The translations under genes were made by a program, and so were the position numbers. Below the pieces are notes generated by a model, which saw nothing but the letters and a program-made list of their open reading frames with translations, did no database searches and was not told where the DNA came from. A stretch of 29,079 nucleotides of DNA from a virus, in the IMG/VR virus record IMGVR_UViG_3300036832_000665, positions 1 to 29,079 of that record, one strand, 5' to 3'. Positions 22,340-28,552 of the stretch are shown here, in pieces. Positions within the stretch are counted from its first letter, which is position 1. Every line of letters starts with the position of its first letter.

Positions 22340-22483
22340 ATGAAAAAGAAGCCCTGGATTTCGCCGACAAAAAAGAAGCTCTGGATTTTTCTCGATTACA
22401 CCCGGTTCGGCGTGTTCGTGGTGAACTTTGCCGACAAGGCCAACAGTTCGGTGTGGATGATCCCCGGCACCGCGACCGCCTGA
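22340..22483 (+). CDS. 47-residue protein with internal duplication
   Basis: First gene of cassette 5. AAGGAAGGA lies about 10 nt before the ATG. MKKKPWISPTKKKLWIFLDY shows a repeat (K-K-K-x-W-I), visible in DNA as AAGAAGCCCTGGATTT and AAGAAGCTCTGGATTT. The rest is T-R-F-G-V-F-V-V-N-F-A-D-K-A-N-S-S-V-W-M-I-P. A compact folded small protein is likely; function unknown. Confidence 0.62.
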   Translation: MKKKPWISPTKKKLWIFLDYTRFGVFVVNFADKANSSVWMIPGTATA

Positions 22484-22498
22484 AGAAAGGAAAGACCG

Positions 22499-22732
22499 AT
22501 GACCCTCGTCCGCCAGTTCTCCCGTTGCGGCCCGTGCCTCACCCTCGGCCGCCTCACCAAAGAGACCGCCCAGTTTTACTGCTTCGACGAGTGGTGCGGC
22601 GGTGACGTGTTCCAGGGCGCCAAGCGGGTGCGCAAAGAGCTCCCCGGCCAGTGGTCACCGAACCACGTCGAACCGTGCCCGTCATGCCGGGATCACCCCC
22701 GGACCCAATACCCCAACGGATACCAGGACTGA
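22499..22732 (+). CDS. Zinc-ribbon-like small protein
   Basis: 77 residues, AAAGGA before the ATG. C-G-P-C at 10-13, C28 and C33 in F-Y-C-F-D-E-W-C-G-G, and C-P-S-C near the C-terminus (59-62) suggest one or two zinc sites. Cys pairs of this spacing are found in DNA- or RNA-binding ribbons, though no family is certain. Confidence 0.7.
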   Translation: MTLVRQFSRCGPCLTLGRLTKETAQFYCFDEWCGGDVFQGAKRVRKELPGQWSPNHVEPCPSCRDHPRTQYPNGYQD

Positions 22733-22746
22733 AAGGAGTCACTCCC

Positions 22747-23181
22747 ATGGGCTACTCATGCACTGCCAAAGCCGCGCTCGTCCTCGACGCCGTCCAGGCG
22801 ATCATGGACGCGGCGCTGCCAAACGAAAAATCTTCGAACAAGCTGCCCGGTGGCGGCTTCTGGGAACGCGGCCGCGAGCAGCCTGACGGCGCCGTGACCG
22901 GAACCACCTGGAAGCCTTCGGGCCCGAAGATGACCGATGCCCAGAAGCTCGCCTATGCCCGCAGCAAGGGCTGGACCGACGACTACGCCAAATATGTCGG
23001 CGACCCCTGCCGCCGCGCCGGCTCGTTCAAGATCTCAGCCGACGGCAAGATCGTCCGGTTCCCCGGCTTGACGAAGGCGCAGAAGACCGCGGCCGAGCGC
23101 GCCGGTGCCAACGCCTTCGCCGAGCGCTTCGGCGGCTTCAACTATGACACCCGAGGCATGGGTCGCGGGCTGGTCCGATGA
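22747..23181 (+). CDS. Unknown protein, cassette 5
   Basis: 144 residues, GGAGT 8 nt before the ATG. MGYSCTAKAALVLDAVQAIM helical start, then G-G-G-F-W-E-R-G-R-E-Q-P-D-G-A-V-T-G-T-T-W-K and K-I-S-A-D-G-K-I-V-R-F-P-G-L, with a basic helical end. The start and 'GxVTGTVWK' motif look like a family seen in mobile elements, but the function is unknown. Confidence 0.74.
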   Translation: MGYSCTAKAALVLDAVQAIMDAALPNEKSSNKLPGGGFWERGREQPDGAVTGTTWKPSGPKMTDAQKLAYARSKGWTDDYAKYVGDPCRRAGSFKISADGKIVRFPGLTKAQKTAAERAGANAFAERFGGFNYDTRGMGRGLVR

Positions 23182-23573
23182 AAAAGCTTCTACTCGCCGC
23201 CGTCGCCGCGCTCGCGATTGCGACCCCCGCCGACGCCGCCAGACGATGCAACTGGAACAACGACTCGTGTCTCGTGTCGCTCGAGATCACCCCCGACTCA
23301 AGCAAGAAGTCTGACACGACATTTGTTCAAGCCGGCAGCATTCCGCTCAATACAGCGCGCGGGGTTCCGGTCATTCTCACGATCAGCAACGATAGCGATT
23401 ATGACATCATCGCCATGACCTGGGGCTGTCGAGCTCCGGGCCGGCGCGGCGGGATGATCTTTACCGGCCAGGTCAAAGCACACAGCACCGAAACTGAAGT
23501 GACTGAATTGCCTTCATTTGCATATCAGCCCGGCGACCAGCAGGAATGCAAAGTCCTCGAGTTCCGTCGGTAA
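23178..23573 (+). CDS. Secreted protein, last gene of cassette 5
   Basis: 131 residues in an ATGA overlap. MKKLLLAAVAALAIATPADA is a signal peptide with an ADA cleavage site. The mature domain is beta-rich with Cys in R-R-C-N-W, S-C-L-V-S-L-E, W-G-C-R and E-C-K-V-L-E: four Cys likely make two disulfides. Exported by Sec. Role unknown; secreted proteins in early phage cassettes can alter the cell envelope. Its TAA stop lies inside the next cassette element. Confidence 0.75.
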   Translation: MKKLLLAAVAALAIATPADAARRCNWNNDSCLVSLEITPDSSKKSDTTFVQAGSIPLNTARGVPVILTISNDSDYDIIAMTWGCRAPGRRGGMIFTGQVKAHSTETEVTELPSFAYQPGDQQECKVLEFRR

Positions 23574-23587
23574 CATTTCGTGATGAT
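23570..23587 (+). repeat. Cassette element GTAACATTTCGTGATGAT (copy 5)
   Basis: Contains the TAA stop of the secreted protein gene and abuts promoter 6. Identical to copies 2 and 3. Confidence 0.85.
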
Positions 23588-23624
23588 AGGACATCTTGAC
23601 CTATAGGTCATTCTGTCCTATATT
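23587..23624 (+). promoter_or_regulatory. Cassette promoter 6 with two operators
   Basis: TTGACC at 23596-23601, 17-nt spacer, TATATT at 23619-23624. Operators TAGGACA-tct-TGACCTA (23587-23603) and TAGGTCA-ttc-TGTCCTA (23604-23620). Identical to promoters 1 and 4. Confidence 0.88.
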
Positions 23625-23652
23625 CGGATTGTAGAAAGGAAAGGAAAAAACA

Positions 23653-24189
23653 ATGGCTATCCGAATGATGGTTGAAGCAGGAGCTCCGGGCGCGGTCCGC
23701 GACGAGTATTGGTCAAAGACCACCGGCCAGGAGATCTACACCGCCATATCGCACGAGGGGCTGGTCCTCAGCCTGGGCGAGTACAACGGTTACGACGACA
23801 GCGATTTTTACGCCGTGGTCTGGAACGAGGAAAAGGGCAACACCGAGCGGGTCGTTTACGCCAGTACGCGGGGATGGACTTATCCCAACGGCGCCGCGGT
23901 CGACGCCACCGAAGAGGTTCAGGCCAAGTATGCCGCCCGCTGCGAGAAGATCACCGCCGAGTTACGGGCCGCGCGCGCTGAGCGGGAGGCCAAGACGCCG
24001 GCCCGCGGCAAGAAGGCCAAGACCACCCGCAACGTCCGCGGCAAGTCGGCGATCGAGGCCGGTATCGAGGGCGAGATCTTCTGGGTCGGCAAGGACCGCT
24101 ATTCCGGCGCCATGCGGATCGGCTTCGCTGCCGCCGACGGCCGCAAGGTCTTCATCGCCGCCAACGCCGTCGAAGTCACGAGCTCGTGA
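23653..24189 (+). CDS. Unknown protein with C-terminal SH3-like segment
   Basis: 178 residues, sole gene of its cassette, AAAGGAAAGGA before the ATG. N-terminal part beta-rich: Y-T-A-I-S-H-E-G-L-V-L-S-L-G-E-Y-N-G-Y-D-D-S-D-F-Y and V-Y-A-S-T-R-G-W-T. A charged helix (about 91-120) with K-K-A-K-T-T follows, then G-I-E-G-E-I-F-W-V-G-K-D-R-Y and G-R-K-V-F-I-A-A-N-A-V, a short KOW/SH3-like barrel. May bind nucleic acid; no family known. Confidence 0.75.
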   Translation: MAIRMMVEAGAPGAVRDEYWSKTTGQEIYTAISHEGLVLSLGEYNGYDDSDFYAVVWNEEKGNTERVVYASTRGWTYPNGAAVDATEEVQAKYAARCEKITAELRAARAEREAKTPARGKKAKTTRNVRGKSAIEAGIEGEIFWVGKDRYSGAMRIGFAAADGRKVFIAANAVEVTSS

Positions 24190-24202
24190 CCAAAAAATCT
24201 CC

Positions 24203-24240
24203 TAGGACATATTGACCTATAGGTCAGTGTGTCCTATATA
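24203..24240 (+). promoter_or_regulatory. Cassette promoter 7 with two operators
   Basis: TTGACC at 24212-24217, 17-nt spacer, TATATA at 24235-24240. Operators TAGGACA-tat-TGACCTA (24203-24219) and TAGGTCA-gtg-TGTCCTA (24220-24236). The GTAACATTTCGTGAT element is missing here. It leads the longest cassette. Confidence 0.87.
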
Positions 24241-24265
24241 CGGGGTCGTGAGAAAGGAAACGACG

Positions 24266-24505
24266 ATGTTTGAAGTTGGCACTTTTGTCGAGATCACCAC
24301 CAAGGCCCGGGCCTACACCCACATGGGCTACACCGACCCCGGTTACATCTTGCCCGAGACTAAGGCGGTCTTCCGGGTCAAGTCGAAGCGGATGACCAAG
24401 AACGGCTTGAAGGTTCACTTCCGCGATCAGAGCAACTGCGGTTTCGCGATCGATGTCGAGAAGACGCAGATCCATTCATTCCGAACCGTCGAGGCATGGT
24501 CATGA
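24266..24505 (+). CDS. Small beta-rich protein, cassette 7
   Basis: 79 residues with AAAGGAAACG before the ATG. MFEVGTFVEITTKARAYTHM, Y-I-L-P-E-T-K-A-V-F-R-V-K-S and G-L-K-V-H-F-R form a likely small barrel. The F-E-V-G-x-x-V start resembles the 77-residue protein of cassette 4 (K-F-E-V-G-K-T-Y), so the two may be distant relatives. Unknown function. Confidence 0.72.
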   Translation: MFEVGTFVEITTKARAYTHMGYTDPGYILPETKAVFRVKSKRMTKNGLKVHFRDQSNCGFAIDVEKTQIHSFRTVEAWS

Positions 24506-25017
24506 CCAAATACGTCACTAACGGCGCGCTATTCGGCAAGCCCGCGCAGATCCCCGACTTGCGGCGCTTTATGGCCGATTTGAGCAAAGCAATGAAAGGG
24601 CGACTTGTCCGCCACGACCTCGAAATCGAAGGCGTCCGCATTGTCGCGCATCCAATTGTCAAATGGTCCGAGTCCAAGGGCAAATATAGCGTCTCGCTGA
24701 CCGAAGCGCGCCTCGAAGTTCGCGGCGCACGGCGCCGGCTTGTCGGCAATTCGTTTTTGGTGCCAGAGGGCGAGGAATACAAACTCCCCACGCTCCGCAT
24801 CAATCTCGGCCGCTCGAAAGCAGCGCTCGCCAAAGAAATCAAGCGGGTTCTAGTCGAACCGTCGAAAACCGCGCTGCAGAAACATCGTGCTTGGAACGAG
24901 CAGCAAGAGGCGAACGACAAAGCACTGGGCAAGGCGCTCGCGCAGCACTTGCGCGGTGGCCCGGTGTCGCGAGAGCAGAAACAAATTCTGAAACGTCACA
25001 AGATAGCAACCCTCTGA
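24502..25017 (+). CDS. Unknown protein, cassette 7
   Basis: 171 residues, ATG in an ATGA overlap at 24502 with GAGG 7 nt upstream; an ATG two codons earlier is worse placed. Basic (many Lys/Arg) with an N-terminal helix P-D-L-R-R-F-M-A-D-L-S-K-A-M-K-G-R, a beta segment K-Y-S-V-S-L-T-E-A-R-L-E-V-R and a helical C-terminus. No domain recognised. Confidence 0.74.
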   Translation: MTKYVTNGALFGKPAQIPDLRRFMADLSKAMKGRLVRHDLEIEGVRIVAHPIVKWSESKGKYSVSLTEARLEVRGARRRLVGNSFLVPEGEEYKLPTLRINLGRSKAALAKEIKRVLVEPSKTALQKHRAWNEQQEANDKALGKALAQHLRGGPVSREQKQILKRHKIATL

Positions 25018-25031
25018 ATAGGAGCAAAACC

Positions 25032-26054
25032 GTGGTTAGCAATTCTGAACTTCTGAACCTGATCGAGGCACTGCGCATACACGGCGCCGAGATCACCGTG
25101 ACGATGGACGAAGAGGCCAGGGCCAGCGAGGGCCGGGACCTCATCGCCACCGTCACCGTTGCCGGCGTGCGCGGGATCGGCCCGTATCCGATGGCACCGA
25201 TCGCCGCCGCTGAAGCGATGCGAGCCGCCCTGGCCTCGATCGCCGACTATGAGAACAAGCTCGATGGCAAACGCGAGCGCCTCGAGGATCGCGCCGATCG
25301 CCTGCAGCGGGAGGCGAACGCCGCTTACAAGAGCGGCATGGACCGGCTCAAGGTGATCCCGTTCGGCCAGCCGATTCTGGTTGGCCACTACAGCGAGAAC
25401 CGCGACCGGAACTACCGGCGCAAGGCGATCGCCGCGGTCGACAAGGGCATCGAGCTCAACAAGACCGCCCAGGCGACAGCCGCGCGGGCTGAGGCGATCG
25501 GCACCGGCGGGATCTCGTCCGACGACCCGACCGCGGTCGCGCAACTCAAGATCAAGCTGGACAACCTCGAGCGCGAGCAGAAGCGGATGACAGCAATCAA
25601 TGCCGCCTGGCGTAAGGCCGGCAAACCGAAGGCCGACAACCTCGAGGCCTGGTCGAAGGTCGCCGACGCGATCGGCATGAACGTCAACGACCTGGGCAAA
25701 GTCCGCCAAGCGATGGCGAGCGACTTCCTCGATCGAGCTCCGTTCACCTATCACCTGACCAACAACAACGGAAACATGAAGCGGATCAAGGACCGCATTG
25801 CTGGCCTCGAGCGCGTCGCCACCGCGGAGACGAAGGAAACCGAGCTCCCCGGCGGCGTGCGGATGGTCGAGAACGTCGAGGCAAACCGGGTGCAGTTGTT
25901 CTTTCCCGGCAAACCCTCGGCCGAGGTTCGGACGTTGCTGAAGCGGTCCGGCTTCCGCTGGTCGCCCAGCGAGGGCGCCTGGCAGCGGCACCTGAACGGC
26001 GGCGGCGTCTGGCGCGCGCGTCAGGTGCTCGAGGACATCGCGAGGCTGCCATGA
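25032..26054 (+). CDS. DUF3560-type protein
   Basis: 340 residues from a GTG preceded by GGAG at 7 nt. Residues about 81-265 fit DUF3560: R-E-R-L-E-D-R-A-D-R-L-Q-R-E-A-N, then I-P-F-G-Q-P-I-L-V-G-H-Y-S-E-N-R-D-R-N-Y-R-R-K-A (109-132), a very characteristic segment. The C-terminus 287-321 is V-Q-L-F-F-P-G-K-P-S-A-E-V-R, L-L-K-R-S-G-F-R-W-S-P and G-A-W-Q-R-H-L, a module shared with plasmid antirestriction/replication-associated proteins. N-terminal 80 residues are separate and beta-rich. Function of DUF3560 is not established; found in plasmids and phages. Confidence 0.8.
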   Translation: MVSNSELLNLIEALRIHGAEITVTMDEEARASEGRDLIATVTVAGVRGIGPYPMAPIAAAEAMRAALASIADYENKLDGKRERLEDRADRLQREANAAYKSGMDRLKVIPFGQPILVGHYSENRDRNYRRKAIAAVDKGIELNKTAQATAARAEAIGTGGISSDDPTAVAQLKIKLDNLEREQKRMTAINAAWRKAGKPKADNLEAWSKVADAIGMNVNDLGKVRQAMASDFLDRAPFTYHLTNNNGNMKRIKDRIAGLERVATAETKETELPGGVRMVENVEANRVQLFFPGKPSAEVRTLLKRSGFRWSPSEGAWQRHLNGGGVWRARQVLEDIARLP

Positions 26055-26275
26055 ACACGCTCAAAACCGCTCTGCGCTCTGACACGCTCGATTCGGCGCT
26101 CTACGTTTTGCAGCGCGCGCTTGGCATCGAAACCGGCGACGTCGCCGGGCAAGTGTTTCGCAACCGCGATCATGCCACGTGGCCGCAGTTGCCCGATAAC
26201 CAACGCCGGATAGTGCTGTTGAACTATCTCAGCGCCGAGCTCGATCACGCGGAAGGTCGCCATGAGAATGCCTGA
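26051..26275 (+). CDS. Small unknown protein, cassette 7
   Basis: 74 residues in an ATGA overlap with the DUF3560 gene. MNTLKTALRSDTLDSALYVL and L-P-D-N-Q-R-R-I-V-L-L-N-Y-L-S-A-E-L form two helical segments around W-P-Q-L. Acidic C-terminus. No family known. Confidence 0.7.
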   Translation: MNTLKTALRSDTLDSALYVLQRALGIETGDVAGQVFRNRDHATWPQLPDNQRRIVLLNYLSAELDHAEGRHENA

Positions 26276-26498
26276 CGACGACGCGCTCGACATCGCTATC
26301 GAGTGGCTGACTTGTAACGAAGGCGAGGGCGCCGAGGGCGAGGCCTGTAAGGCGGTCGCCCGCTGGCTTGCTTTCGAGCAGTGCGAGCGAACAGTTCGCA
26401 CCGCTGCCCGCGCTGCCGGCGTGACGGTCGCGCAGCTACGTCGCAGGCTACAAGAGAAAACCTTGACAAATAGGACAAAATGTCCTAGATCAGAATGA
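26262..26498 (+). CDS. Small protein with C-terminal HTH-like segment
   Basis: 78 residues, GGAAGG before the ATG; overlaps the previous gene. MRMPDDDALDIAIEWLTCNE acidic start, then A-V-A-R-W-L-A-F-E-Q-C and R-T-A-A-R-A-A-G-V-T-V-A-Q-L-R-R-R-L-Q, a helix-turn-helix-like pattern. Its last 12 codons overlap promoter 8, so its end and the next gene's promoter share sequence. Confidence 0.68.
   Translation: MRMPDDDALDIAIEWLTCNEGEGAEGEACKAVARWLAFEQCERTVRTAARAAGVTVAQLRRRLQEKTLTNRTKCPRSE
26463..26491 (+). promoter_or_regulatory. Promoter 8 with a single operator (HTH gene)
   Basis: TTGACA at 26463-26468, a 17-nt spacer, TAGATC at 26486-26491. One 17-bp operator TAGGACA-aaa-TGTCCTA (26471-26487) in the same register as the second operator of the other promoters (ends one base into the -10). 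The first operator position is absent. It fits an autoregulated promoter. Confidence 0.82.
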
Positions 26499-26719
26499 CC
26501 ATGATGAAATCACGCCAATATCGCAGATTTCTCGACAAGCTCGAGATCTCGCAAGCCCGCGCCGGTGAGATGCTCGGCCTCACCCCGCGCACATCGCGCC
26601 GCTATGCGGCCGATGACACCGCCATTCCGGGCGCCGTCGACATCGTGCTGCGCATGATGATCAAGCACAAATACACGCCCGACGATATCGACAAGCTGAA
26701 ACGGGAGGCACTGCTATGA
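26495..26719 (+). CDS. Small HTH protein, candidate repressor
   Basis: 74 residues from the ATG at 26495; starts at 26501 and 26504 are also possible. HTH about 19-40: I-S-Q-A-R-A-G-E-M-L-G-L-T-P-R-T-S-R-R-Y, with Q20-A21-R22 opening helix 2 and P31-R32-T33-S34-R35-R36-Y37 as likely recognition helix (XRE-like). C-terminal region Y-T-P-D-D-I-D-K-L is short, with no peptidase or large dimerisation domain. There is no Shine-Dalgarno, and the start lies 4-13 nt after the -10, so the message may be leaderless. It is the best candidate for the protein that binds the TAGGWCA-N3-TGWCCTA operators. Confidence 0.75.
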   Translation: MTMMKSRQYRRFLDKLEISQARAGEMLGLTPRTSRRYAADDTAIPGAVDIVLRMMIKHKYTPDDIDKLKREALL

Positions 26720-26919
26720 AATACGGCGCCTTTGAATCTCACCCGGCGATGTTCGACGATCGCGAGGGCTGGGTGCTGTTCCCGTCTCCGCGCGAATGGC
26801 TCGAGCTCGCCCATTCCGAAGTTCTGCAGAAGACCAAGGTCATGAGCGAAGCGGAATTTGAGCGGACCTTCGGGAAGCTGCCGCCGCTGCCGAAAAATGC
26901 TTTTTCGGGCCAAGCTTGA
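26716..26919 (+). CDS. Small protein downstream of the HTH gene
   Basis: 67 residues in an ATGA overlap with the HTH gene (ATG at 26716). MKYGAFESHPAMFDDREGWV, P-S-P-R-E-W-L-E-L-A-H-S-E-V-L and M-S-E-A-E-F-E-R-T-F-G-K-L-P-P-L-P end in a conserved-looking motif. Likely co-translated with the regulator. It overlaps the convergent collagen/RelA-like gene by 80 nt, so one of these ends may be overcalled. Confidence 0.66.
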   Translation: MKYGAFESHPAMFDDREGWVLFPSPREWLELAHSEVLQKTKVMSEAEFERTFGKLPPLPKNAFSGQA

Positions 26920-28552
26920 GCGCCTCCCGCCAATCGCTCGAATAGCTGTCGGTCACCTTGCCGTAGATCCCGCGCTGCTTATCGCTGAGCGCCTGGTAGC
27001 GCGGATCGTTTTTGCCGAATTCCTTTTCAATTTTTTGCTGCTCTTTGTAGGCGGCGTGCCCGCCTTCCTTGTTCTTGGCGTTATACATCCCGCGCTCGAC
27101 GATCTGGACCTCGGCAACGAGACCGCTGGACCCGCGAAGCTGCAGCGCCTTGTCGGCGTAGCCGAGGTCGGTCGGCTTCCAGGGCTCCTCGGCGACTTCG
27201 AATCCGGCTTTGGCAAACTCCTCGGCGATGCCTTTGGCCTGCTCCGGGGTGTCGACGACGAAGCCGCCGCGAGCGAGATCGGTCACCCGCTCGACGCCTT
27301 TGCGCTGCTCGATCTTCTCGTCGATGCGCGCGCGATCGGTCTTGACGCCGGGATCCTGAAACTCGATGCCGCGCTTTTCCGCGACCGCGCGGCCGACGTC
27401 ACCGAGCATCTTCTGCTCCGCGGGCGCGGCTTTGACTGCCGCGTCCATGGCCGCCTTTTTGTCACCGCCGAACTTGTCGGCCCTGAACGGCGACGCCTGG
27501 AACCAGTCGGCCTTTGCTTTATCGACTGCCTCGTTGTCGTTCTTCGCCTTCACGCCCGCTGAAAAGCCCGCGACGGGTTTGCTGCCGTCGCCCTCTTTCG
27601 GTTCTTTGCCGCCGCCGCCAGTGTCGCCGCCGCCGCCGCCGCCAGAGCTCCATTTGCCGTCGTCGTCGCGCGGCTGGTCATCGGAATATTTGATCGACGA
27701 GTAAACGTCGCCGCTCTCGGTATCTAGGTAAATCGTCCCCGGAGCCATCGCTAGCAGCGGCGGACCGCGGCCGACGATGATGCCGGCGCCGTCGCGTCCG
27801 GCTAGCCCTCGAGGACCGACGTCGCCGGGCGCGCCTCGAGCTCCTGCCGGCCCGCATGAACCGGCCTCGCCTATCGGGCCACGTTCACCCGCTTGACCAA
27901 CAGGGCCGGCCGCGCCTTCCGGACCGCGCTCGCCGCGTTCACCCGGATCACCCTGGGCCCCGGCCTGACCAATTTCGCCCGGGGCACCTTCCGGGCCGCG
28001 CTCGCCCTGCGCGCCAGGCGCGCCGCGATCACCCGCAGGACCAACAGGCCCCGGTTCGCCTCGATCGCCTGGATCACCGCGCGCCCCATCTGCGCCACGC
28101 TCGCCTGCAGCGCCCTGAATTCCGGCGGCTCCGTCCGCTCCCCGCTCGCCCTGTAGACCACGCTCGCCTTGCTCGCCGCGCTCGCCTTGCTTGCCATCTT
28201 CGCCTCTTTCGCCTTTTGGGCCCGGAGCTCCATCGCGCACAACGGCTAATCGTTCGGCGACTTGTCGGATGAGCTCGGTGACTTGCTTGGTGACTCGTTC
28301 AAGATGTTCGGCGATGGTGCGCTCGAGTTCGGCCTTGAACAAGACCATCTGGGTCTGCTGTTCGGAAACCGAGCGGCCGCTTTCGGCAACGACCTTTTCC
28401 ATCTGCGCGACGAAAAGATCGCGCTCGCGTTTGAGCGTTGCACGCTCTTGCGCGACAAGGTCGCCGAGGACTTCCTGCCAAACTTCAAAGGTATCGTCGT
28501 CCAGCCTGGGCTGCGGCGGCCCAGACTCCTGCTCGTGCCCGTTTGACGACAT
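26840..28552 (-). CDS. Collagen-like protein with C-terminal RelA/SpoT-like domain
   Basis: 570 residues from the ATG at 28552 (AAAAGGA upstream). Residues 25-105 are a coiled coil; 108-256 are about 49 G-X-Y triplets; 262-302 contain G-T-I-Y-L-D-T-E-S-G-D-V-Y, a common fibre module; 303-316 are poly-Gly. Residues about 370-535 resemble RelA/SpoT-type nucleotidyltransferases: V-K-T-D-R-A-R-I-D-E-K-I (403-414), V-T-D-L-A-R-G-G-F-V-V-D-T with Asp425 and Arg428, L-G-Y-A-D-K-A-L-Q-L, then A-E-V-Q-I-V with Glu481. Asp425 and Glu481 match catalytic Asp and Glu of RelA synthetases (D264, E323 in Rel of Streptococcus). N-A-K-N-K-E-G-G-H-A-A-Y-K-E is also like phage members of this family. Product and target are unknown. 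Confidence 0.72.
   Translation of the reverse strand: MSSNGHEQESGPPQPRLDDDTFEVWQEVLGDLVAQERATLKRERDLFVAQMEKVVAESGRSVSEQQTQMVLFKAELERTIAEHLERVTKQVTELIRQVAERLAVVRDGAPGPKGERGEDGKQGERGEQGERGLQGERGADGAAGIQGAAGERGADGARGDPGDRGEPGPVGPAGDRGAPGAQGERGPEGAPGEIGQAGAQGDPGERGERGPEGAAGPVGQAGERGPIGEAGSCGPAGARGAPGDVGPRGLAGRDGAGIIVGRGPPLLAMAPGTIYLDTESGDVYSSIKYSDDQPRDDDGKWSSGGGGGGDTGGGGKEPKEGDGSKPVAGFSAGVKAKNDNEAVDKAKADWFQASPFRADKFGGDKKAAMDAAVKAAPAEQKMLGDVGRAVAEKRGIEFQDPGVKTDRARIDEKIEQRKGVERVTDLARGGFVVDTPEQAKGIAEEFAKAGFEVAEEPWKPTDLGYADKALQLRGSSGLVAEVQIVERGMYNAKNKEGGHAAYKEQQKIEKEFGKNDPRYQALSDKQRGIYGKVTDSYSSDWREALKLGPKKHFSAAAAASRRSAQIPLRS
26890..26908. terminator. Hairpin at the convergent gene ends
   Basis: CCGAAAAA (26890-26897), loop TGC, TTTTTCGG (26901-26908): a perfect 8-bp stem inside the overlap of the two convergent genes. 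Its A/T runs could act as a two-way terminator. No separate T-tract follows, so it is tentative. Confidence 0.4.
27785..28231 (-). repeat. Collagen-like G-X-Y triplet tract
   Basis: About 49 uninterrupted Gly-X-Y triplets (residues 108-256 of the 570-residue protein), with GERG and GEQG dominating. The triplet composition differs from the tract in the other collagen-like gene (GPAG-rich). Confidence 0.9.

Noticed and set aside
22300-22605. 101-residue open frame starting in operator 5
   Set aside because: Its ATG is inside the operator and before the likely transcription start. The genes at 22340 and 22499 have ribosome sites and better composition.
18166-24240. CRISPR array
   Set aside because: The repeated dyads are 0.5-1.5 kb apart with genes between, not regularly spaced repeats with short spacers; each holds promoter elements.
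24996-25991. 331-residue open frame on the minus strand
   Set aside because: It lies opposite the DUF3560 gene, has low-complexity composition expected from an antisense frame in GC-rich DNA, no ribosome site, and contradicts the promoter direction of the block.
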